Source: Mycolicibacter engbaekii
GTDB taxonomy: Bacteria; Actinomycetota; Actinomycetes; Mycobacteriales; Mycobacteriaceae
Direction of reading: 5' to 3'
Assembly (NCBI RefSeq): GCF_002101585.1
Contig: NZ_LQOT01000043.1
Span: forward strand, 1-64,000
DNA: 64,000 bases
The translations under genes were made by a program, and so were the position numbers. Below, one piece after another: positions 56,955 to 64,000 of the stretch; the stretch's first letter is position 1, and each line of letters begins with the position of its first letter. The notes beneath the pieces were generated by a model. The model was given only the letters and a program-made list of their open reading frames with translations, was not told the origin of the DNA and did no database searches.

Positions 56955-57974
56955 TCAGCAAGAGGGCGGCTGACCTCCCTCGGTGACGGTGCGCAGTGCG
57001 CCCACCGCCTGGGCGAGGCTGTCGACCTTGATCAGTTGCAGGCCCTTGTTGTCGGCCCGCGCCTCGTAGCAGTTGTCGGCGGGTACCAAAAACATCGTCG
57101 CGCCGGCCTCGCGGGCGGCCGTCATCTTGTGGGCGATCCCGCCGATCGACTCCACCTGACCGTTGGATTTGATGACCCCGGTGCCGGCGACGAAGTTCGA
57201 TCCGGCCAGGTTGCCGGTGGTCAGCTTGTCCACCACGGCCAGCGAGAACATCAGCCCCGCCGAGGGCCCGCCGATGTTGGCGAGGTTGAAGTCGATGCTG
57301 AACGGCGCCCAGGGCGCGTCGAGGACCGAGACACCCAAAAAGCCGTTGGGCCGGTCCTTGTTCTCTCCGAGCGTAATCCGCGCAGTGCCGGGCGCGGCGT
57401 TCTTGCGCCGGTAGTCGATGGCCACCGTCTCACCCGGCTTGGTTTCGGCCAGCCGCGCGGTGAACTGCTCCACGGTGTAGACCGGTTTGCCGTTGACCGC
57501 GTCCACGGCGTCGCCGCGCTGCAGGGCCCCGGCGGACGGTCCCGGATCGTGGACGTCGGCGAGGGTGACCGCCGACGGATACCGGAGGTAGCCCAGGGCG
57601 GCGTATTCGGCGCTCTGTTCGGAGGCCCGGAAGTCGGCGGTGTTGCTCTCGTCCACTTCCTCGCGGGACTTGCCGGGCGGATAGACCAGGTCACGAGGCA
57701 TGAGTTGCTCCCGCCCGGACAGCCACAGGGCCAGCGCCTCCCCCAGGGTCAGCCCGTCGCGCTGCGAGACCGTGGTCATGTTCAGGTGACCGGTCGTCGG
57801 GTGGGTGGTGGTCCCCTCGATGGCCACCACCTGCTTGCCGTCGATGGTGCCGAGCGTGTCGAAGGTGGGCCCCGGCCCCAGCGACACGAACGGCACGGTC
57901 ACCGCCGTCAGCAGTACGCCGAACGTGACCACCGGCAGCACAGCCGCCAACAGCGTGAGAATCCGCCTGTTCAC
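56955..57974 (-). CDS. Membrane-anchored PDZ-Lon protease-like protein (Rv3194c-like)
   Basis: A 339-residue protein. An N-terminal signal anchor (RRILTLLAAVLPVVTFGVLL) precedes an extracytoplasmic part with a PDZ domain (residues about 120-200, GPSAGALQRGDAVDAVNGKPV) and a C-terminal Lon (S16) domain. The catalytic dyad is visible: Ser238 (IGGPSAGLMFSL) and Lys283 (GGIAHKMTAAREAGA), 45 residues apart as in Lon. GTG 57974 is supported by homology and by a -10 box 7 bases upstream. Probably degrades or clips envelope proteins. Confidence 0.9.
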   Translation of the reverse strand: MNRRILTLLAAVLPVVTFGVLLTAVTVPFVSLGPGPTFDTLGTIDGKQVVAIEGTTTHPTTGHLNMTTVSQRDGLTLGEALALWLSGREQLMPRDLVYPPGKSREEVDESNTADFRASEQSAEYAALGYLRYPSAVTLADVHDPGPSAGALQRGDAVDAVNGKPVYTVEQFTARLAETKPGETVAIDYRRKNAAPGTARITLGENKDRPNGFLGVSVLDAPWAPFSIDFNLANIGGPSAGLMFSLAVVDKLTTGNLAGSNFVAGTGVIKSNGQVESIGGIAHKMTAAREAGATMFLVPADNCYEARADNKGLQLIKVDSLAQAVGALRTVTEGGQPPSC

Positions 57975-57981
57975 CCCGGGT

Positions 57982-57987
57982 ATGGTA
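57982..57987 (-). promoter_or_regulatory. Putative -10 box of the Lon-like gene (leaderless)
   Basis: On the minus strand TACCAT is 7 bases (ACCCGGG) before the GTG at 57974, so the transcript probably starts at the start codon. No ribosome site is present. Confidence 0.5.
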
Positions 57988-58061
57988 AACGGCCCCGGCG
58001 CCGGCGCGGACGGCCCGATCGCCGCGGGCCGTGTGTCGTACCACGCGACGGTGCCGGTGGG

Positions 58062-58067
58062 TACGGT
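58062..58067 (+). promoter_or_regulatory. Putative -10 box of the zincin-like gene (leaderless)
   Basis: TACGGT is 7 bases (TGTGTCT) before ATG 58075, again without a ribosome site. Together with the minus-strand box at 57982-57987 it makes a compact divergent promoter. Confidence 0.5.
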
Positions 58068-58074
58068 TGTGTCT

Positions 58075-59409
58075 ATGGCTGATCTGCCCTTCGGTTTCTC
58101 ATCCGGGGACGACCCCGACCGCGAGCGAGGCTCTGGGCCCACCGACCCGTTCGGCATGGGCGCCGGCTTCAATATGGCCGATCTGGGCCAGGTTTTCACC
58201 CAGCTCGGACAGATGTTCAGCGGCGCCGGCCGGGTGAGCGCCGACGGCCGCCCGGCGGGGCCGGTGAACTACGACCTGGCACGTCAGGTCGCGATCAAAT
58301 CGATCGGCGCGGTGTCCCCGGTCAGCGCGTCCACCGCGACGGCCATCGGCAATGCGGTGCGCCTGGCCGAAACATGGCTCGACGGTGCCACCCCGTTGCC
58401 GGCCGGCACCACCCGTGGGGTGGCCTGGACGCCGGTGGACTGGGTGGAGAACACCATCTCCACCTGGCAGCGACTGTGCGACCCGATGGCCGAACAGGTT
58501 TCGTCGGTGTGGGCCTCAGCGCTGCCGGAGGAGGCCAAGAGTATGGCCGGCCCGCTGCTGTCTGTGATGTCGCAGATGGGCGGGTTGGCGTTCGGCTCCC
58601 AGCTGGGTCAGGCGCTGGGACGGTTGTCCGGGGAGGTGCTGACCTCCACCGACATCGGTCTGCCGCTGGGGCCCAGCGGCGTGGCCGCCCTGCTGCCCGG
58701 GGCGATCGAGGAACTGGCCGGCGGCCTGGAGCAGCCGCGCAGTGAGGTCGTCACCTTCCTGGCCGCCCGCGAGGCCGCCCACCACCGGCTGTTCAGCCAC
58801 GTGCCGTGGCTGTCGCACCAATTGCTCAGCGCCGTCGAGGCCTACGCCCGGGGCATGAAGATCGACATCCGGGGCATCGAGGAACTGGCCCAGGGCTTCG
58901 ACCCGTCGGCGATGACCGATCCGGCCGCCATGAACGAACTGCTCAACCAGGGCGTGTTCGAGCCCCAGTCGACCCCTGAGCAGCTCGCCGCGCTGGAGCG
59001 CCTGGAGACCCTGCTGGCGCTCATCGAGGGCTGGGTGCAGACGGTGGTCGATGCGGCACTCGGAGACCGGATTCCGGGCACCGCGGCCCTCTCGGAGATG
59101 CTTCGCCGGCGTCGGGCCACCGGGGGCCCCGCCGAGCAGACCTTCGCCACCCTGGTCGGTCTGGAGCTGCGGCCACGCAAGCTGCGCGAGGCCGCCGCGC
59201 TGTGGGAGCGGCTGACGGCGGCGGTCGGGCCGGACGCGCGCGACAAGGTCTGGCAGCATCCCGATCTGCTGCCCGAGGCCGCCGATCTGGACAATCCGGC
59301 AGCGTTCATCGACCGGATCCTCGGCGGTTCCAGCGACGTCGATTCGGCCATCGACCAGGCGATCGCCGAATTCCAGCGCGAGGCCGACAAGCCCGACGAC
59401 GACAGCTGA
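58075..59409 (+). CDS. Zincin-like metalloprotease-family protein (DUF2342, Rv3195-like)
   Basis: A 444-residue protein of the actinobacterial zinc-dependent metalloprotease-like family. Landmarks are GMGAGFNMADLGQVFTQLGQMF, PVDWVENTISTWQRLCDPMAE and the motif AAREAAHHRLFSHVPWL near residue 236. The last replaces the classical H-E-x-x-H by E-A-A-H-H-R, as usual in the family, so protease activity is not certain. LVGLELRPRKLREAAALWERL is also conserved. The acidic tail reads READKPDDDS. Divergent from the Lon-like gene; probably leaderless. Confidence 0.88.
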   Translation: MADLPFGFSSGDDPDRERGSGPTDPFGMGAGFNMADLGQVFTQLGQMFSGAGRVSADGRPAGPVNYDLARQVAIKSIGAVSPVSASTATAIGNAVRLAETWLDGATPLPAGTTRGVAWTPVDWVENTISTWQRLCDPMAEQVSSVWASALPEEAKSMAGPLLSVMSQMGGLAFGSQLGQALGRLSGEVLTSTDIGLPLGPSGVAALLPGAIEELAGGLEQPRSEVVTFLAAREAAHHRLFSHVPWLSHQLLSAVEAYARGMKIDIRGIEELAQGFDPSAMTDPAAMNELLNQGVFEPQSTPEQLAALERLETLLALIEGWVQTVVDAALGDRIPGTAALSEMLRRRRATGGPAEQTFATLVGLELRPRKLREAAALWERLTAAVGPDARDKVWQHPDLLPEAADLDNPAAFIDRILGGSSDVDSAIDQAIAEFQREADKPDDDS

Positions 59410-59486
59410 CCGTACGGCGCCGAGCGCCCCGGTCGCACTGTGGATAACCGGCGGGGCGTCGGCGGCGGCCATGCCAGGGTCAGACC

Positions 59487-60332
59487 GTGTCCACCGATAC
59501 CTACACCCTGGACCCGGCGCTGCCGGTGTTGCTGCGTCCCGACGGGACGGTGCAGGTCGGGTGGGATCCGCGGCGAGCTGTGCTGGTGCGCCCACCTCGC
59601 GGGCTGACCGCGTCCGCGCTGGCCGCCCTGCTACGCGCGATGCAGCTTCCGATCACCGCTGCCGCGCTGCGTCACCAGGCCACGGCCCACGGCAACGTGG
59701 ACGACGACGAACTGGACGGCCTGCTGAGCGCGCTGGTCACCGCGCGGGTGGCGGTCCGCGGCGGTGGGACGCGCCGCCGCTGCCGCGCCGTGGCGCTGCG
59801 GGTGCATGGCCGGGGTCCCCTGTCAGATCTGCTGGTCGAATCGCTGCGGTGCACCAGCGCGGTGGTCCGGCGCAGCAGTCAGTCGCATGCCCGCATCAGC
59901 ACCGCCGGGACCGATCTGGTGGTGCTGGCGGACTATCTGGTCCCCGACCCGCGGCTGGTGCGCGAATTGCACGCCGAGCGGGTGGCCCACCTGCCGGTAC
60001 GGGTGCGCGACGGAACCGGCGTGGTCGGCCCGCTGGTGCTGCCGGGTGTCACCAGCTGCTTGGGCTGCGCAGACCTGCACCGGCGGGACCGGGACGGCGC
60101 GTGGCCCGCGGTGGCCGCCCAGCTGCGCCACACCGTGACGCCCGCCGACCGGGCGACGGTGCTGGCGACAGCGGCGTTGGCGCTGAGCCAGGTCGACCAG
60201 GTGGTGGCGGCGGTGCGCGGCAACGCGGCCGGCCCGGCCCCACCGACGCTGGACGCCACCCTGGAACTGGATCTGGCGAACGGATCGATCCTGACCCGCC
60301 ACTGGATTCGGCATCCGCTGTGCGACTGCTGA
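59487..60332 (+). CDS. Orphan cyclodehydratase/E1-like domain protein (Rv3196-like)
   Basis: A 281-residue protein similar to the leader-binding, E1-like partner domain of azoline-forming cyclodehydratases. After a winged-helix-like N-terminal part (about residues 1-95) comes an E1-type fold. LPGVTSCLGCADLHRRDRDGAWPAVAAQL carries Cys191 and Cys194, and the last residues HPLCDC carry Cys279 and Cys281, together a structural zinc site. There is no ATP-binding YcaO gene nor a precursor peptide frame nearby. The M. tuberculosis neighbourhood has the same orphan. GTG start. Function unknown. Confidence 0.75.
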   Translation: MSTDTYTLDPALPVLLRPDGTVQVGWDPRRAVLVRPPRGLTASALAALLRAMQLPITAAALRHQATAHGNVDDDELDGLLSALVTARVAVRGGGTRRRCRAVALRVHGRGPLSDLLVESLRCTSAVVRRSSQSHARISTAGTDLVVLADYLVPDPRLVRELHAERVAHLPVRVRDGTGVVGPLVLPGVTSCLGCADLHRRDRDGAWPAVAAQLRHTVTPADRATVLATAALALSQVDQVVAAVRGNAAGPAPPTLDATLELDLANGSILTRHWIRHPLCDC

Positions 60333-60402
60333 GCTGGCATGCGCCACCAGCGATTATCAACGCGGTGACCGGCGCCACAACAACGTCGTGGATGATAGAG
60401 AC

Positions 60403-61743
60403 GTGTCAGAGATCAAACGCGGTAGCGCGGCGCGCAATGCGAAGCTGGCCAGCCTGCCCGTCGGCTTCGCCGGACGGGCAGCGCTCGGGTTCGGGAAGCG
60501 GTTGACCGGCAAGTCCAAGGACGACGTCACTGCCGAGCTCATGGAGAAGGCCGCCAACCAGCTGTTCACCGTCCTGGGTGAGCTCAAGGGCGGCGCCATG
60601 AAGGTGGGCCAGGCCCTGTCGGTGATGGAAGCAGCCATCCCCGAACAGTTCGGCGAGCCCTACCGGGAGGCGCTGACCAAGCTGCAGAAGGACGCGCCCC
60701 CGCTGCCCGCGGACAAGGTGCATCGGGTGCTCGACGCCCAGCTGGGCACCAAGTGGCGGGAACGATTCACCGAGTTCGACGACACCCCGATCGCCTCGGC
60801 CAGCATCGGGCAGGTGCACAAGGCCGTGTGGGCCGACGGCCGCCCGGTAGCGGTCAAGATCCAGTACCCTGGCGCCGACGAGGCGCTGCGCGCGGACCTG
60901 AAGACGATTCGCCGGTTGACCGGCGTCTTCAAGCAGCTGGCGCCCGGCGTGGATGTCAAGGCCGTCGTCGACGAGTTGATCGAGCGCACCGAGATGGAGC
61001 TGGACTACCGGCTGGAGGCCGACAACCAGCGCATCTTCGCCAAGGCCTACGCCGGCCACCCGCACTTCCTCATCCCCAACGTGGTGGCCAGTGCCCCCAA
61101 GACGGTGATCCAGGAGTGGATCGACGGCATCGGCATGGGCGAGATCATCCGCAACGGCACAGTCGAGCAGCGTGACCTGATGGGCACCCGGCTGGCGGAA
61201 TTCACCTGGGACGCGGCCCGCCGGCTGGAGCTGATCCACGGCGACGCGCACCCCGGCAACTTCATGCTGCTGCCCGACGGCCGGATGGGCATCATCGACT
61301 TCGGCGCGGTCGCGCCCCTGCCCGGCGGGTTCCCCCCGGAACTGGGTGCGGCCGTGCGGTTTGCCCATGACGGTGACTACGACAAGGTCATCGCGGTCAT
61401 GCGCCAGGGCGGCTTCATCCAGAAGGGTCAGGACGTCTCCGTGCGCGAGATCGACGAGATGCTGCGCCAGCACGTCGAACCGGTCCAGGTCGAGGTGTTC
61501 CACTACACCCGCAGGTGGCTGATGCGGATGGCCGGCAAGCAGCTGGAGCGGCCGGTGGAGCAGCTCAAGACCGCCCGCCAGCTGGACCTGCCGCCCAAGC
61601 TGGCGATGCCGATGCGGGTGCTCGGCTCCACCACGGCGATCCTGTGCCAGCTCGACGCGCATGTGCCGACCAGGCGGATCTCCGAGGAACTGGTGCCGGG
61701 CTTCGCCCACCCCGAAGAGGTCCTGGCCGAGCCGTCGGCCTGA
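60403..61743 (+). CDS. ABC1/UbiB-family atypical kinase (Rv3197-like)
   Basis: A 446-residue member of the ABC1/ADCK family. The K-x-G-Q motif is GGAMKVGQALSVMEAAIPEQ. IASASIGQVHKA is the Ala/Ser-rich nucleotide loop, Lys152 is in VAVKIQYPG, the catalytic loop IHGDAHPGNF has Asp281 and Asn286, and DFG starts at Asp299. GTG 60403 (SEIKRGSAARN) was chosen by homology; GTG 60388 is possible. In M. tuberculosis the orthologue is known as a macrolide-binding kinase near whiB7, which agrees with the antibiotic-response setting. Convergent with whiB7, 11 bases between stops. Confidence 0.9.
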   Translation: MSEIKRGSAARNAKLASLPVGFAGRAALGFGKRLTGKSKDDVTAELMEKAANQLFTVLGELKGGAMKVGQALSVMEAAIPEQFGEPYREALTKLQKDAPPLPADKVHRVLDAQLGTKWRERFTEFDDTPIASASIGQVHKAVWADGRPVAVKIQYPGADEALRADLKTIRRLTGVFKQLAPGVDVKAVVDELIERTEMELDYRLEADNQRIFAKAYAGHPHFLIPNVVASAPKTVIQEWIDGIGMGEIIRNGTVEQRDLMGTRLAEFTWDAARRLELIHGDAHPGNFMLLPDGRMGIIDFGAVAPLPGGFPPELGAAVRFAHDGDYDKVIAVMRQGGFIQKGQDVSVREIDEMLRQHVEPVQVEVFHYTRRWLMRMAGKQLERPVEQLKTARQLDLPPKLAMPMRVLGSTTAILCQLDAHVPTRRISEELVPGFAHPEEVLAEPSA

Positions 61744-61754
61744 GCCTGCCGGAC

Positions 61755-62000
61755 CTAGGCGGCCAGGGGCTGCTTACGTGGCCGGCCGCGGGGCCGCTTG
61801 CGGCCCACCACGTTGCCCCGGTCGAGGATCTCGCCGCCCCAGACGCCCCACGGTTCGCCGCGCTGCAACGCCGCTGCGAGGCACTGCTCGCGAATCGGGC
61901 ACCCAGCGCAGCGCCCCTTGGCCCGCTCCAGGTCGGCCGGGTTCTCGGCGAACCACAGGTCGGGGTCGCCCGTGCACGGCAGCTGAAGTGTTCTCGACAT
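61755..62000 (-). CDS. whiB7: WhiB7 transcriptional regulator
   Basis: An 81-residue iron-sulfur regulator of intrinsic antibiotic resistance. The [4Fe-4S] ligands are Cys9, Cys31, Cys34 and Cys40; the turn is GVWGGE (52-57), and the C-terminal AT-hook is RGRPRK (71-76), specific to WhiB7. It is shorter than the M. tuberculosis copy (92) at the N-terminus. ATG 62000 has AAAGCAGG upstream; the in-frame extension to 62081 would begin inside the attenuator hairpin. WhiB7 binds sigma-A and activates drug-efflux and ribosome-protection genes. Preceded by an attenuator, uORF and autoregulated-type promoter. Confidence 0.95.
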   Translation of the reverse strand: MSRTLQLPCTGDPDLWFAENPADLERAKGRCAGCPIREQCLAAALQRGEPWGVWGGEILDRGNVVGRKRPRGRPRKQPLAA

Positions 62001-62063
62001 GGTGTACCTGCTTTCCGGTCGGCTCGTGATGGTCGGATCCGGGCCGGAAGGCGGGCTGGCCGA

Positions 62064-62104
62064 AAACAAAAAAATGACCACGGATCCTGGTTGGGTCCGT
62101 GGCC
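62064..62104 (-). terminator. whiB7 transcription attenuator
   Basis: On the minus strand the arm GGCCACGGACCC (62104-62093) pairs with GGATCCGTGGTC (62087-62076), with one mismatch, one G-U pair and a 5-base loop. Seven T follow (62074-62068), then G and TTTT. This is a full intrinsic terminator, lying between the uORF stop and the whiB7 start, so most transcripts should stop here. Confidence 0.9.
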
Positions 62105-62129
62105 ATCGGGTGGCTGGGGCGAAGCGGCC

Positions 62130-62243
62130 CTAAGGCGAACCCCGATGCACGGACTCGGCGGCGGCGTGACGCGCCGCCGCCTGGGCAGCGGCGCCATGGC
62201 GCGCGCCGGCCGGGCGTACCCACAGGACGCTGATCGTGGTCAT
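62130..62243 (-). CDS. whiB7 leader uORF (37 codons)
   Basis: ATG 62243 opens a frame beginning MTTISVLWVRP, then Ala/Arg/His-rich, ending ESVHRGSP with TAG at 62132-62130. Its stop is 26 bases before the attenuator stem. A -10 box 8 bases before the ATG suggests a leaderless uORF. In mycobacteria whiB7 is induced when ribosomes stall or slow on such a uORF, allowing read-through of the terminator. Coding is inferred from position. Confidence 0.65.
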   Translation of the reverse strand: MTTISVLWVRPAGARHGAAAQAAARHAAAESVHRGSP

Positions 62244-62251
62244 GGGTTCGA

Positions 62252-62290
62252 AGGGTAACCGCTGGGTGCACCGGCCCACAACCGAATTTC
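62252..62290 (-). promoter_or_regulatory. whiB7 promoter
   Basis: On the minus strand TTGTGG (62281-62276) and TACCCT (62257-62252) are -35 and -10, spaced 18 bases. The AT block AAATT lies 4 bases upstream of the -35 (62289-62285), the position that the WhiB7 AT-hook reads in WhiB7-dependent promoters, so autoregulation is likely. The start of transcription would be at or beside the uORF ATG. Confidence 0.65.
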
Positions 62291-62304
62291 CTCCAGCACC
62301 GCGG

Positions 62305-64000
62305 TCAGCCCCGGTTGCGGATCATCTCCAGCACGTCGGAGCCGAACTGTTCCAGCTTGCGCGCTCCGATACCCGGAATGGCCACCAAGGCGGCCTCGTC
62401 GCCGGGCAGCATCTCGGCGATCGCGGTCAAGGTGTTGTCGGAAAAGACGATGTAGGCGGGCACTTTCAGCTCGGTGGCGGTCCGCAGTCGCCAGTCCTTG
62501 AGGGCCACCAGCAGGTCGGTGTCGACGTCTGCGGCGCAGGTCTCGCAGCGGCTGAGCATGATGGCCGCCGGAGTGACCAGCGCCTTGTTGCAGACACGGC
62601 AGTGTTTTGGGGCACCACGGGACCGGCGCTTGGCCGGTGCGGTGGAGGCGTCGGCCTGCGGAGCGATACCGCTGAGGAAGCGCGACGGTTTACGGCCGGC
62701 CCGACCGCCCGGGGCGCGGGCCAGCGCCCAGCTCAGGGTCAGGTGAATCCGGGCCCGGGTCACCCCCACATACAGCAGGCGGCGCTCCTCCTCGACCGCC
62801 TCACTGTCGGCGCCGTGGGCCAGGGCATGGGAGATGGGCAGCGTGCCGTCGGCCAGGCCGACCAGAAACACCGCGTCCCACTCCAGCCCCTTGGCGGCGT
62901 GCAGCGACGCCAGGGTGACCCCCTGCACCGTCGGTGGGTGCCGGGAGTCGGCGCGTACCCGCAGTTCGGCGACCAGCCCGGGCAGGTCGAGGTCGGGTCG
63001 CTGGGCCACCTCGTCGTCGACCAGTTCGGCCAGCGCGCCCAGCGCCTCCCAGCGCTCGCGCGCCGTGGCCCCGCTCGGTGGTTCGGCGGTCAGGCCAAGC
63101 GGTTCGAGAATGCCGCGCACCAGGACCGACAGCGCCGGCCCGCTGCCCCCGGCTTCGCCGCGCGCGCCCTCTCGTTCCGCGGCCCGCTGCAGGGCGACCA
63201 GCGCCTGGCGGATCTCCTGGCGGGTGAAGAACCCCTCGCCGCCGCGGACCTGGTAGGCGACCCCGGCCTCGGTGAGAGCCTCCTCGTAGACCTCGGACTG
63301 CGCGTTGATCCGGTACAGCACGGCGATCTCGGCCGGCGCGACGCCGTCGTGGATCAGCCGGGCGATGGATTTGGCCGCCGCGGTGGCCTCGGCGACCTCG
63401 TCGGGGTATTCCCGAAAGACCGGTGCCGGGCCGGACTCGCGCTGACCGATCAGTTTCAGCTTGCTGCCGGCCACCCGCCCCCGGGCGGCGGCGATCACCC
63501 GATTGGCCAACGACACCACCTCGGGGGTGGAGCGGTAGTCGCGTTCCAGGCGTACCAGGACCGCGTCGGGGAACCGGCGGGTGAAGTCCAGCAGGTAGCG
63601 CGGCGAGGCTCCGGTGAACGAGTAGATGGTCTGGTTGGCGTCGCCGACCACGGTCAGGTCGTCGCGCTCCCCCAGCCAGGCCGACAACACGCGCTGCTGC
63701 AGCGGCGTGACGTCCTGGTATTCGTCGACGACGAAGCAGCGGTAGCGATCCCGGAATTCCGCGGCCACCGCCGCGTCGTTCTCGATGGCCGCGGCGGTGT
63801 GCAGCAGAAGGTCGTCGAAGTCGAGCATCGCCACCTCGCCGCGGGCCTTGAGCGCCTCGTAACCGGCGTAGACGTCGGCCAGCTTCGCCGCGTCCAACGG
63901 GATGTCCCGGCCGGCTGCGGCCACCGCCCCGGGATACTGTTCCGGCCCGATCAGCGAGGCCTTGGCCCATTCGATCTCGCCGGCCACGTCGCGTACGTCG
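62305..64000 (-). CDS. uvrD2: ATP-dependent DNA helicase UvrD2, N-terminus outside window
   Basis: About 565 codons of a superfamily I helicase; the N-terminal Walker A part is beyond base 64000. Visible: [24 protein letters not shown] (motif II), [15 protein letters not shown] (motif III), LERDYRST (motif IV), [19 protein letters not shown] (motif V) and [20 protein letters not shown] (motif VI). A four-Cys linker (CRVC and CETC, 14 residues apart) and a C-terminal HRDC domain ([17 protein letters not shown]) identify UvrD2, an essential mycobacterial helicase. It lies upstream of whiB7 on the same strand. Confidence 0.95.
   Translation of the reverse strand, partial: DVRDVAGEIEWAKASLIGPEQYPGAVAAAGRDIPLDAAKLADVYAGYEALKARGEVAMLDFDDLLLHTAAAIENDAAVAAEFRDRYRCFVVDEYQDVTPLQQRVLSAWLGERDDLTVVGDANQTIYSFTGASPRYLLDFTRRFPDAVLVRLERDYRSTPEVVSLANRVIAAARGRVAGSKLKLIGQRESGPAPVFREYPDEVAEATAAAKSIARLIHDGVAPAEIAVLYRINAQSEVYEEALTEAGVAYQVRGGEGFFTRQEIRQALVALQRAAEREGARGEAGGSGPALSVLVRGILEPLGLTAEPPSGATARERWEALGALAELVDDEVAQRPDLDLPGLVAELRVRADSRHPPTVQGVTLASLHAAKGLEWDAVFLVGLADGTLPISHALAHGADSEAVEEERRLLYVGVTRARIHLTLSWALARAPGGRAGRKPSRFLSGIAPQADASTAPAKRRSRGAPKHCRVCNKALVTPAAIMLSRCETCAADVDTDLLVALKDWRLRTATELKVPAYIVFSDNTLTAIAEMLPGDEAALVAIPGIGARKLEQFGSDVLEMIRNRG

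Noticed and set aside
62001..62081. N-terminal extension of WhiB7 to 62081
   Set aside because: It would start within the terminator stem and read through the U-tract; ATG 62000 has a ribosome site.

Overview
The window is about 64 kb of very GC-rich DNA with GTG/TTG starts, ATGA/TGATG gene couplings and TANNNT -10 boxes 7-8 bases before start codons. The gene order matches blocks known from Mycobacterium tuberculosis H37Rv: Rv3103c-prfB-fprA (1-4033), hisN-fadE24-fadE23 (4389-7977), the Rv3143 response regulator with nuoA-N (15818-32164), fadB4 (39431), and Rv3192/Rv3193c-Rv3194c-Rv3195-Rv3196-Rv3197-whiB7-uvrD2 (53937-64000). Between these blocks lie accessory catabolic genes that H37Rv does not carry there. 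It is a chromosomal segment of a non-tuberculous Mycobacterium; the species cannot be named from this view. There is no sign of a plasmid, phage, insertion sequence or CRISPR array.

Layout. 1-2475 (minus): proline-rich membrane protein (cut by the window edge), MscS channel, release factor 2. 2573-5201: FprA ferredoxin reductase, a small membrane protein and the histidinol-phosphatase HisN. 5241-7977: an operator-controlled pair of acyl-CoA dehydrogenases, closed by a strong hairpin terminator. 8064-15729: an eight-gene + strand catabolic cluster (homogentisate-dioxygenase-like cupin, alpha/beta hydrolase, class III CoA-transferase, HMG-CoA-lyase-like enzyme, TetR, ACAD, APH-type kinase, DUF6285). 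Its last three genes look like the LvaC/LvaA/LvaB system for phosphorylating and isomerising 4-hydroxyacyl-CoAs. 15818-32164: orphan response regulator, a 58-bp tandem repeat and the complete 14-gene complex I operon. 32206-46271: a mosaic of small units (flavin reductase; TetR/PIG-L/Gfo-Idh operon; APH plus an unknown protein; F420-type oxidoreductase; hydrolase; FadB4; Baeyer-Villiger monooxygenase with its TetR; short-chain fatty acid and amino-acid transporters).

46367-52599 is an unusual + strand cluster: a 2OG-Fe(II) oxygenase, a LysR regulator with a candidate binding box at the end of its own gene, a DszC/SfnB-type flavin monooxygenase, a MetE-like zinc TIM-barrel protein and a TPR protein with a cysteine-rich tail. 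I do not recognise this as a named pathway. After it come the initiator tRNA gene (minus strand, with a U-tract terminator), a DUF2236 oxygenase preceded by a 22-codon leader frame, and the conserved UPF0182/Lon-like/zincin/cyclodehydratase-like/ABC1 group. The window ends with whiB7, whose 5' leader shows a promoter with an AT block upstream of the -35, a probably leaderless uORF and an attenuator hairpin, and with most of uvrD2.

How the parts relate: the acyl-CoA dehydrogenases, CoA-transferase, lyase and FadB4 feed fatty-acid-like breakdown, whose reducing power would enter complex I. The whiB7-ABC1 kinase end is an antibiotic-response locus. Stretches above 300 bases without a main gene are 16223-16581 (repeats and nuo promoter) and 52600-53046 (terminator plus tRNA; nothing else recognised in 52848-53030).
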